From an uncultured Pelagibacteraceae bacterium (GTDB lineage Bacteria > Pseudomonadota > Alphaproteobacteria > Pelagibacterales > Pelagibacteraceae): DNA of 64,000 bases. The position numbers were made by a program, and so were the translations under genes. The notes beneath the pieces were generated by a model. It was not told where the DNA came from, searched no databases, and worked only from the letters and a program-made list of their open reading frames with translations. Of the stretch, positions 29,667-37,766 are shown in pieces. The DNA is taken from the NCBI GenBank assembly GCA_902598125.1, contig CACKAJ010000002.1:1-64000 (forward strand). Reading direction: 5' to 3'. Position 1 is the first letter of the stretch, and every line of letters begins with the position of its first letter.

Positions 29667-30563
29667 ATGCATTTTACTAAAAAAACAATTTCAGAAAAAC
29701 GTTCAGATTTAGTTAAAACTTTACAATCAAAAAAATTATTAAGATTTCCTGGGGCATATAATCCACTTTGTGCAAAGCTCATTGCAGAAATAGGATTTGA
29801 TGGGATTTATGTTTCAGGTGGTGTTATGTCAAATGATCTAGGTTTGCCTGACATTGGATTAACAACATTAGATCAAGTAAGCTATAGAAGTGGACAAATA
29901 GCAAGAGTTACTGATCTCCCAACAATTGTTGATATCGATACCGGTTTTGGAAATTGTAAAAAAACAATTGAAGTATTTGAAAATAAAGGTTTAGCAGGTT
30001 GTCATTTAGAAGATCAAGTAGCTGAAAAAAGGTGTGGCCATTTAGATAATAAAGAACTTGTTTCTAAAGAAGAAATGATAAAAAAAATTCAAGAGTCTGT
30101 TAAAGCAAGAAAAGATAAAAATTTTTTAATTATAGCTAGAACAGATGCTAATTCCGTTGAAGGATTAAATAAAACTTTAGAGAGGATTAAAGCTTATGAA
30201 GATGCTGGAGCTGATATGATTTTTCCTGAAGCCATGAAAGATGAAAGTGAATTTGAGAAAGTTAGAAAAGTAGCTAAAGGGTACTTGCTAGCTAATATGA
30301 CTGAGTTTGGAAAATCTAAGTTGTTAGATAAAAAACAATTAGAAAATTTAGGTTATAACCTTGTAATTTATCCTGTGAGCACACAACGTCTTGCAATGCA
30401 AAATGTAGAAATAGGTTTAAAATCTATATTTAATGATGGTCATCAAAACAATATTATTGACAAAATGCAGACTAGAAAAAGGTTGTACGAGTTAGTAGAA
30501 TATGAGAAATACAATACCCCAGATAAAAAAATTACTGATTTTTCAACAGAGGGACATGAATAA
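29667..30563 (+). CDS. prpB: Isocitrate lyase/PEP mutase family, 2-methylisocitrate lyase-like
   Basis: FPGAYNPLCAKLIAEIGFDGIYVSGG; VDIDTGFG; CHLEDQVAEKRCGHL; ARTDA. Confidence 0.83.
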   Translation: MHFTKKTISEKRSDLVKTLQSKKLLRFPGAYNPLCAKLIAEIGFDGIYVSGGVMSNDLGLPDIGLTTLDQVSYRSGQIARVTDLPTIVDIDTGFGNCKKTIEVFENKGLAGCHLEDQVAEKRCGHLDNKELVSKEEMIKKIQESVKARKDKNFLIIARTDANSVEGLNKTLERIKAYEDAGADMIFPEAMKDESEFEKVRKVAKGYLLANMTEFGKSKLLDKKQLENLGYNLVIYPVSTQRLAMQNVEIGLKSIFNDGHQNNIIDKMQTRKRLYELVEYEKYNTPDKKITDFSTEGHE

Positions 30564-31687
30564 TGAGTGAAGAAATTAAAAAAGGATTACTTGGTATAGT
30601 TGTTGATGAAACGACGATTTCGCACGTAGTTCCTGAGTTAAGCGCACTTACATACAGAGGTTATACAGTTCAAGAACTTTGTGATAAATGTGATTTCGAG
30701 GAAGTTGCATATCTTGTTCTTAATGGTGAGCTTCCAAATAAAAGCCAGCTAAAAAAATTTATAAGACAAGAAAGATCTGAGAGAAAACTTTCAAAACAAA
30801 TATTAAACGATATTAAAAAGATGCCAAAAAATGCTCATCCTATGGATGTCATTCGAACTTGTGTAAGTTTGATGGCATTAGAAGATAAAGATACCAAAGA
30901 TAATTCTCCTAAAGCAAACATGAGAAAAGCAATGAGAATTTTTGCAAAAACTCCTACTGCAGTTGCTGCGTATTTTAGAGCAAGAAAAGGTAAAAGTATA
31001 ATCTCCCCAAGTAAAAATTTATCTTTTTCAGAAAATTTCTTTAAAATGATGTTTAATAAAGTGCCAGATAAAGAAATAGTCAGAGCATTTGATATCTCAT
31101 TAATTTTATATGCCGAGCATAGTTTTAACGTCTCAACTTTTACCGCTAGAACAATTACATCAAGCTTATCAGATTTACACGGTGCTATCACTGGAGCCAT
31201 AGCTTCCCTAAAAGGTCCATTACATGGTGGGGCAAATGAAGCTGTAATGCATATGATGAAAGAAATAGGAAAACCAGAAAAAGCTAAAGCTTGGATTGAA
31301 AACGCATTAGATAAAAAGAAAGTTGTAATGGGATTTGGTCACAGAGTTTATAGGACAGGAGACTCTAGAGTCCCTACGATGAAACATTATATGTTCAAAG
31401 TGGCTAAGCTTTTAAAAAAAGAAAAATATACAAGAATTTATGAAATTTTAGAAAAGGTTATGGTAGATAAAAAGAAAATATATCCTAATGTAGATTTCCC
31501 TTGTGGTCCAACTTATTACATGATGGGAATAGATATTGATTTTTATACACCAATTTTCGTTATGTCGCGAATAACTGGTTGGTCAGCACACATCATGGAA
31601 CAACATGCTTCTAATAAATTAATTAGACCATTATCTAAATACAGAGGCGCTGAGGTAAGAGAAGTAATGTTGTTGAACCAAAGATAA
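30563..31687 (+). CDS. prpC: Citrate synthase family, 2-methylcitrate synthase-like
   Basis: GPLHGGANEAVMHMMKEIG, GFGHRVYRTGDSRVPTMK; 374 aa; adjacent to the prpB-like gene. Confidence 0.83.
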   Translation: MSEEIKKGLLGIVVDETTISHVVPELSALTYRGYTVQELCDKCDFEEVAYLVLNGELPNKSQLKKFIRQERSERKLSKQILNDIKKMPKNAHPMDVIRTCVSLMALEDKDTKDNSPKANMRKAMRIFAKTPTAVAAYFRARKGKSIISPSKNLSFSENFFKMMFNKVPDKEIVRAFDISLILYAEHSFNVSTFTARTITSSLSDLHGAITGAIASLKGPLHGGANEAVMHMMKEIGKPEKAKAWIENALDKKKVVMGFGHRVYRTGDSRVPTMKHYMFKVAKLLKKEKYTRIYEILEKVMVDKKKIYPNVDFPCGPTYYMMGIDIDFYTPIFVMSRITGWSAHIMEQHASNKLIRPLSKYRGAEVREVMLLNQR

Positions 31688-31689
31688 AT

Positions 31690-31875
31690 ATGACTTTAAC
31701 CAATTTACTTTTATTTTTAATTCTAGTTACTCTGGCCACATACACGTTTATGCCTTGGAAAGGTATAGATAAAGGTTCTTTGGTCAAAGTGGCATCTCAA
31801 TGGTTTATGTGGTTTGGGATATTTGCGATCGTAATTTTTTTATCTACTCTCTTTGGAATTGAAGTTTCTGGATAA
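31690..31875 (+). CDS. Small membrane protein of unknown function
   Basis: 61-aa ORF with two hydrophobic stretches, in line with and overlapping the next gene. Confidence 0.5.
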   Translation: MTLTNLLLFLILVTLATYTFMPWKGIDKGSLVKVASQWFMWFGIFAIVIFLSTLFGIEVSG

Positions 31876-32761
31876 ATATTTTTTTCAAAAAACAAGAATT
31901 TTAGACGGAGGCATGGGCCAAGAACTTCTTAATCGAGGAGTTAAACCACATGGAACTTTATGGGGAGCCTCAGCTTTATATATTCGAAAATACCATAAAA
32001 CAGTTATCAGAACTCATTTAGATTTTATAAAAGCTGGAGCAGAAATTATAGTAACTAATAGTTTCGGTAGTAGAAAAAGAAGGCTAATCGAAAATGGTTT
32101 AGTAAAAGAATATAAAAATTTGAACGTTCTTGCAGGAAAACTAGCTAAAAGAGCTGTAGCTATGTCTAAGAAAAAGGTTTTGATTGCTGGAAGTCTGCCA
32201 CCTCAAAATTTTACTTATTTTGCTGATCTTGGAAAAGATCTTAAGTTTATAAAAGAAAGTTTTAGATCCCAGGCAAAATATCTCAATCCATATGTAGATT
32301 TCTTTTATTTAGATGTAATGAGTAGCTGGAAAGAGTGTTCATTAGGTTTGAGTGCAATTAAAAAATTTAAGAAAAAAATTTTAGTTGGTATTCATATTAG
32401 AAGCAAAGGATTATTACCCTCGGGAGAAAAATTTATAACTGTGGCAAAAAAAGTCCAAAAACATAAACCTATTGGGATTATGGCCTCTTGTGTTTCTTTT
32501 GAGGATTTAAATGAAGTGATGAAAGATGCAAAAAAACTAAAAGTTCCATTTGGATTTAAAATCAATGCCTTTGAACATATTCCACCAGGATGGAAACCTG
32601 ACTCGAATAACCCTAAAGTTCAGCTTGGAAAAAGAAAAGATCTTACCCCCCAAAAATTCCTTGAAATTTGTAAAAAATTAAAGAGTAAGGGAGCTAACAT
32701 TATTGGAGGGTGTTGTGAAATTACTCCAAAACATATTAAAAAATTAAATTCGTTAGTGTGA
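31853..32761 (+). CDS. Homocysteine S-methyltransferase family (BHMT-like)
   Basis: TRILDGGMGQELLNRG; IIGGCCEITPKHI zinc-binding motif. Substrate (betaine or other) not determinable from sequence alone. Confidence 0.82.
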   Translation: MELKFLDKYFFQKTRILDGGMGQELLNRGVKPHGTLWGASALYIRKYHKTVIRTHLDFIKAGAEIIVTNSFGSRKRRLIENGLVKEYKNLNVLAGKLAKRAVAMSKKKVLIAGSLPPQNFTYFADLGKDLKFIKESFRSQAKYLNPYVDFFYLDVMSSWKECSLGLSAIKKFKKKILVGIHIRSKGLLPSGEKFITVAKKVQKHKPIGIMASCVSFEDLNEVMKDAKKLKVPFGFKINAFEHIPPGWKPDSNNPKVQLGKRKDLTPQKFLEICKKLKSKGANIIGGCCEITPKHIKKLNSLV

Positions 32762-33604
32762 TTTAATGATTTTTTGCGTAATTCTATCTAAAATAATTGC
32801 TAGAATTACAATTCCTGTTCCACCAATAACAGCAGAGCCAACGTCAAGTCTTCCTAGTGCAATATACACAGTTAAACCTAACCCTCCAGCACCTATAAGA
32901 GCTGCAATAACTACCATCGACAACGCAAGCATTAAAGTTTGATTAACTCCTGCCATTATAGTTTTTAAAGACAAAGGAATTTCAATTTTAATTAATATTA
33001 AAAATTTAGTAAGTCCTAAACTTGATCCTGCTTCTTTGAACCCTTTGCCGACTTGTCTTATTCCTAAATTTGTTAATCGAATAATTGGTGGTAAAGCGAA
33101 TATAATTGTAGCAACTACACCAGGAGTTAAACCAACTCCAAAAAGCATAACAACTGGTATTAGATAAACGAAGCTTGGTATGGTTTGCATTATATCAAGG
33201 ATGGGACGTAAAATAATTTCAAAAGTATTACTTCTAGAGGCCAGAATTCCTAAAGGAATACCAATTAGCATACAAAATAAAACTGCAGTAAAAATCATAG
33301 CTAAAGTGGTCATGCTCTCAGACCATAAATCAACTAGATCTATAAAAACTAAACTTACAAAAGAAAATATTGCAAACTTTAAACCATTAGTTCTATAAGC
33401 AAAAAAAACAAATATTAATAAAATGATTGGAAATGGGATAAAGTTAAAAAGAGAGTCTAAACTATTTAATACAGTGTCTATGGGGGCTGAAATCTTTTTA
33501 AAGAGTGGCCGTTGCTCAAATAGCCACTCTTTTATATTTCCTTCTATCCATTCACCAATAGGAATGTATATTTCGTAATCTGAAGGGGCTAATTTTAAAC
33601 TCAT
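32753..33604 (-). CDS. proW: Glycine betaine/proline-type ABC transporter permease
   Basis: LGILASRSNTFEIILRPILDIMQTIPSFVYLIPVVMLFGVGLTPGVVATIIFALPPIIRLTNLGIRQV; EAGSSLG. Confidence 0.93.
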   Translation of the reverse strand: MSLKLAPSDYEIYIPIGEWIEGNIKEWLFEQRPLFKKISAPIDTVLNSLDSLFNFIPFPIILLIFVFFAYRTNGLKFAIFSFVSLVFIDLVDLWSESMTTLAMIFTAVLFCMLIGIPLGILASRSNTFEIILRPILDIMQTIPSFVYLIPVVMLFGVGLTPGVVATIIFALPPIIRLTNLGIRQVGKGFKEAGSSLGLTKFLILIKIEIPLSLKTIMAGVNQTLMLALSMVVIAALIGAGGLGLTVYIALGRLDVGSAVIGGTGIVILAIILDRITQKIIKSH

Positions 33605-33622
33605 TAAAATTAACCTGAACCC

Positions 33623-34564
33623 TTACTTGATCCAACTATCAAATGTACTTTGATTAGCTTTTATCCATTCAGCTGCATGTTTCTTAATAGCTTTTTCACT
33701 TTTCTCACCCTTGTTCATTTTCAAGTTTTGAGCTGCAATATCTCCAAGAGGTATAGAAGCTTTTTTAAGCATCTTCTCTACTTTTGGATTTGCTTTAAGA
33801 AAATCTACATTTGCTGCTGGTCTGATATCATCAGCGCCAAAACCTAAATTTACTTTAGACTTTGTCGCATTAGCGATCTTAGTTGGTTTTGTTTTACTGT
33901 ATGGAACTTCAATCCAAACTACATCTTTACCAAGTTTTAAAGCACCAACTGTCCAGTTAGGTGTCCATGTATAAAATAGAATTGATTTTCCATTTTTGTA
34001 TTTAGATACTGCATCTGCCATTGAAGCTGAGTAGTCCGCTTTTACTGGATTGATAAAATCACCTAATCCAAGCTCATCAAAGTGTTTTGTGATTTGTTTT
34101 TCACAACCCCAACCTGGAGGGCAAGCAACCATGTCCGCTTTTCCGTCACCATTAGAGTCAAACTCTTTTGCATGTTTTTTGATATCCATTACACTTTTGA
34201 TGCCAAATTTATCTGCTGATTTTTTATCAATTAAGTAACCTTGGGCTCCTCCACCCTTCATTACATAACCGACTGGTTTAACTTTCCCTTTAGACTCTGA
34301 TATGTAGCCATCATGAGTGCCGAACCAGCCGTTCACCCATAAATCAACATCACCTGATGTTGCTGCTACATAAAACACTTGAGGTTTCATTACTGTTGGG
34401 CCTGAAACTTTGTAGCCCATTTTTTCAAGAGCCGCCTTATAGATCTCAGCCTGAAAATAACCTGTATCCCAGTCTGCCTTACCCATTTTGATCTCGTTAG
34501 CATATACAGCACTACTAATAGTAAGAGCTGCAATTATTGATACTAAATGTTTTAAATATCTCAT
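33623..34564 (-). CDS. proX: Glycine betaine/proline-type ABC substrate-binding protein, copy 2
   Basis: Signal peptide; KMGKADWDTGYFQAEIYKAALEKMGYKV; paralogous to 34694..35635. Confidence 0.9.
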   Translation of the reverse strand: MRYLKHLVSIIAALTISSAVYANEIKMGKADWDTGYFQAEIYKAALEKMGYKVSGPTVMKPQVFYVAATSGDVDLWVNGWFGTHDGYISESKGKVKPVGYVMKGGGAQGYLIDKKSADKFGIKSVMDIKKHAKEFDSNGDGKADMVACPPGWGCEKQITKHFDELGLGDFINPVKADYSASMADAVSKYKNGKSILFYTWTPNWTVGALKLGKDVVWIEVPYSKTKPTKIANATKSKVNLGFGADDIRPAANVDFLKANPKVEKMLKKASIPLGDIAAQNLKMNKGEKSEKAIKKHAAEWIKANQSTFDSWIK

Positions 34565-34648
34565 ATTTCCTCCTAAATTCAGAAAAATTTTAACATGTAA
34601 AAAATTTTAATGTAACCGTAATACAACTAAAAAGTGAGATATGTCTTA

Positions 34649-34670
34649 TATGCGCACTAACGTGCGCATA
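34649..34670. other. Perfect 9-bp inverted repeat between the tandem binding-protein genes
   Basis: tatgcgcac (34649-34657) taac gtgcgcata (34662-34670). Confidence 0.85.
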
Positions 34671-34693
34671 TTTTCTTATTTGCTAATTTATTC

Positions 34694-35635
34694 TTAATTT
34701 ATCCAACTATTAAAAGTTTTTTGATTTGATTTAATCCATTCTTCAGCATGTTTCTTTATTGCTTTTTCGCTTTTCTCACCCTTATTCATTTTTAAGTTTT
34801 GAGCAGCAATATCTGCTAAAGGTATAGATGCTTTTTTTAAAAACTTTTCTACTTTTGGATTAGCTTTTAAAAAATCAACATTTGCAGCTGGTCTAATGTC
34901 GTTTACACCAAATCCCATATTAAGTTTTGATTTTGTTGCATTTGGTACACTAACAACTTTTGTTTCGCTAAAAGGAGCTTCGATCCAAACTACATCTTCT
35001 CCTAATTTTAAAGTTCCAACTGTCCAATTAGGTGTCCAAGTATAAAATAAAACAGATTTACCATTTTTATATCTTGAAATTATGTCTGCCATAGCAGCTG
35101 AATAATCTGCTTTTATTGGATTAATAAATTCACCCAAACCAAGCTCTTCAAAATGTCTTGATATAATTTTTTCGCAACCCCATCCTGGATGACATGCAAC
35201 CATATCTGCTTTACCGTCGCCATTAGAGTCAAACTCTTTGGCGTGGTTTTTTATGTCCATTACAGATTTTATATTGAATTTGTCTGCAGTTTTTTTATCA
35301 ATTAAGTAACCTTGCAAGCCACCGCTTTTTGCGACATAACCTACAGGTTTTACCTTGCCCATTGCCTCTTTGACATATGAGTCATGGTTTCCAAACCATC
35401 CATTGACCCAAAGATCCATATCTCCTGCTGCTGCTGCAACATAGAACACCTGTGGCTTCATAACAGTTGGGCCAGTAACTTTGTAACCCATTTTTTCTAG
35501 TGCTTTTTTATAAACTTCTGCTTGGAAATAACCTGTGTCCCAATCAGCTTTACCCATTTTTATTTCTTTTGCGTTTAATGATAAACTTAATGCTGAAACA
35601 AAAACTATAGTTAACAATGTTTTTAATAATTTCAT
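34694..35635 (-). CDS. proX: Glycine betaine/proline-type ABC substrate-binding protein, copy 1
   Basis: Signal peptide; KMGKADWDTGYFQAEVYKKALEKMGYKVTGPTVMKPQVFYVAAAAGDMDLWVNGWFGNHD. Confidence 0.9.
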   Translation of the reverse strand: MKLLKTLLTIVFVSALSLSLNAKEIKMGKADWDTGYFQAEVYKKALEKMGYKVTGPTVMKPQVFYVAAAAGDMDLWVNGWFGNHDSYVKEAMGKVKPVGYVAKSGGLQGYLIDKKTADKFNIKSVMDIKNHAKEFDSNGDGKADMVACHPGWGCEKIISRHFEELGLGEFINPIKADYSAAMADIISRYKNGKSVLFYTWTPNWTVGTLKLGEDVVWIEAPFSETKVVSVPNATKSKLNMGFGVNDIRPAANVDFLKANPKVEKFLKKASIPLADIAAQNLKMNKGEKSEKAIKKHAEEWIKSNQKTFNSWIN

Positions 35636-35720
35636 AATTATCCTTCTGTTATTATTACATTAAATTATAAAAATTTTTAATGGAAAGAGAGTTTTGTCGC
35701 AGAAATATTCTTTAGGTGAT

Positions 35721-36128
35721 CTAATCTTTTTTACACTTTTTGCAAATTCCAAAAAATTCTAAATTAAATCTTTTAAATTTCATTCCTTTTTTATGATTAA
35801 AACCTGATAAATATTTTGAAAGTTTTGTATCACTGATTTCGTCAACCATTTCACAACTTTCACAGATAGAAAACGCAGTTGCTTTTGAAATTTCACAATT
35901 TGAACTCCTACAAGCAACAAAAGCATTTTTGCTTTCAATTTTATGAATTTTTCCTGTCTCAACCAATTTATCTAAAGCTCGATAAACTTGAGGTGGAGCT
36001 TTAATTCCTTTCTTTTGAACACTAAAAAGTATTGTGTATGCTTTTAAAGGTTCTGAAGATTTATTAATTAAATCAAAAATAATTTGTTGATTTTTTGAAA
36101 GGTTGTTTTCTTTATACATTTTACCCAT
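35721..36128 (-). CDS. zur: Fur-family regulator, Zur-like
   Basis: PPQVYRALDKLVETGKIHKIESKNAFVAC; CESCE and CKKC cysteine pairs; directly downstream of znuB. Confidence 0.87.
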   Translation of the reverse strand: MGKMYKENNLSKNQQIIFDLINKSSEPLKAYTILFSVQKKGIKAPPQVYRALDKLVETGKIHKIESKNAFVACRSSNCEISKATAFSICESCEMVDEISDTKLSKYLSGFNHKKGMKFKRFNLEFFGICKKCKKD

Positions 36129-36143
36129 TTTACTTGTTTCTCA

Positions 36144-36947
36144 TTAATTTTTCAATTTAATCGATTGTTTAATGTTTAATAATGAAAGTATAAATAAAAA
36201 TAAAGAAGCTGCTATAATTGATGGTCCTGAGGATGTATTAAATTCTAATGAAGTAAATAAACCTAAAACTACTGACAATAAACCGCCAAGTATAGAATAA
36301 ATAACCATACTCTGTGGACTTGAAGAAATATTTCTAGCCATTGCAGCTGGTATAATTAACATTCCTGTAATTAACAATAATCCAACCATTTTAATTGAAA
36401 TAGCAATAATCCCGGCCATTAAAATAGTGAAAATAGCTTTAGCTCTATCAGGATTTAAACCTTCTGCTTCTGCTAATTCATAATTTACTGTTGATGCAAA
36501 TAAAGGTTTCCAAATTAATTTAAGAACTAGAAGAATTAATGGACCTCCTATCCATATAATTAATATGTCATCAACTGTAACAGCTAGAATGTCTCCAAAT
36601 AGTAATCCCATTATATCGAACCTAATGAATGTTAAAAAACCAATAACGACAAGTCCAACTGCTAAAGATGAGTGAGCCAAGAGTCCTAATAAAGCATCTC
36701 CTGGTAGATTAGTTCTTTTTTGAAGCTGAATTAAAATTAATGCAATTAAAGATGAAATTATAAATACTGAAAAAGCAATATTAAATTCCAAAGTATAAGC
36801 TAAGGTTACTCCAAGCAAAGCTGAATGTGCGAGAGTATCACCAAAATATGATAATCTTCTCCAAATAACAAAACATCCAAGAGGCCCTGTTACAATTGCA
36901 ATGCCAAGTCCAGCTATTAAAGCTCTTATAAAAAAATCATCTAACAT
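36144..36947 (-). CDS. znuB: Zinc ABC transporter permease
   Basis: GPLGCFVIWRRLSYFGDTLAHSALLGVTLAY; multi-TM ABC-3 family. Confidence 0.93.
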   Translation of the reverse strand: MLDDFFIRALIAGLGIAIVTGPLGCFVIWRRLSYFGDTLAHSALLGVTLAYTLEFNIAFSVFIISSLIALILIQLQKRTNLPGDALLGLLAHSSLAVGLVVIGFLTFIRFDIMGLLFGDILAVTVDDILIIWIGGPLILLVLKLIWKPLFASTVNYELAEAEGLNPDRAKAIFTILMAGIIAISIKMVGLLLITGMLIIPAAMARNISSSPQSMVIYSILGGLLSVVLGLFTSLEFNTSSGPSIIAASLFLFILSLLNIKQSIKLKN

Positions 36948-37694
36948 TTAATTTTTTTTTATTTCTCCTTCATTAGTGTGAATATGATCATGTCTATGTT
37001 CATACCTTGATAATATTTGAAAAGCTTGTTCACCGAACAAAGCTTTATATTCATTGTTTTTTGCAACATCCATTGGGGACCCTGAACAGCAGACGTGCCC
37101 GTTTAAGCATACAACATGGTCTGTAGCACTCATCACTGTATGTAAATCATGTGAAATTAATAAAATTCCACAATTCAATTCATCAGTAATTTTCTTTATG
37201 AGTTTGTATAAAGCTATTTCACCAGTAAAATCTACTCCTTGTACTGGTTCATCAAGAACCAATAAATCTGGTTTTTTTGAAATTGCTCTTGCAATCAATA
37301 CTCTTTGAAATTCACCGCCCGACAAATCACCCAAATTTTTATTTTTAAGTTGTATAACGCCAGTTAATGATAGAGCTTCATTAATATCTTCATCTTTAAG
37401 ATTTTCAGTCAATACCATGAAATCTTTCACTCTAAGTGGCAATGTCCAATCAATTGAAATTTTTTGAGGAACGTATCCAACTTTATTTGTATATTTTTCA
37501 ACTTCTCCATCAATTTTTTTATAAATTCCTAATGCAATTTTAGCGGTTGTACTTTTTCCAGAACCATTTGGCCCAATAAGAGTAACTATTTTTCCCTTTT
37601 CAATTTGTAGTGACACTCCTTTAACTAGCCATTTGTCCTTTATACGGAAACCAGCTTGATTTAATTTTACTAAAATATTTTGATTTGATGTCAT
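36948..37694 (-). CDS. znuC: Zinc ABC transporter ATPase
   Basis: LIGPNGSGKSTTAKIALG Walker A; LSGGEFQRVLIARAISKKPDLLVLDEPVQGVD; VGYVPQKISIDWTLPLRVKDFM. Confidence 0.93.
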   Translation of the reverse strand: MTSNQNILVKLNQAGFRIKDKWLVKGVSLQIEKGKIVTLIGPNGSGKSTTAKIALGIYKKIDGEVEKYTNKVGYVPQKISIDWTLPLRVKDFMVLTENLKDEDINEALSLTGVIQLKNKNLGDLSGGEFQRVLIARAISKKPDLLVLDEPVQGVDFTGEIALYKLIKKITDELNCGILLISHDLHTVMSATDHVVCLNGHVCCSGSPMDVAKNNEYKALFGEQAFQILSRYEHRHDHIHTNEGEIKKN

Positions 37695-37714
37695 TTTTTT
37701 CCTTGACTTATAAA

Positions 37715-37729
37715 TGTTATATTATTACA
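37715..37729. promoter_or_regulatory. Candidate Zur box 1
   Basis: TGTTATA-T-TATTACA, one mismatch from a perfect 7-1-7 palindrome. Confidence 0.7.
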
Positions 37730-37732
37730 TAG

Positions 37733-37747
37733 TGTTATATTATAACA
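37733..37747. promoter_or_regulatory. Candidate Zur box 2
   Basis: TGTTATA-T-TATAACA, perfect 7-1-7 palindrome between divergent znuC and znuA; matches the core of known proteobacterial Zur operators. Confidence 0.8.
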
Positions 37748-37766
37748 AACCTTAAATATTATCATT

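Noticed and set aside
31640-31860. Possible SAM-type riboswitch upstream of the homocysteine methyltransferase (known for SAR11 methionine genes)
   Set aside because: The upstream space is occupied by coding sequence (prpC end and the 61-aa ORF) and no riboswitch fold could be recognised by eye; a covariance-model search would decide.
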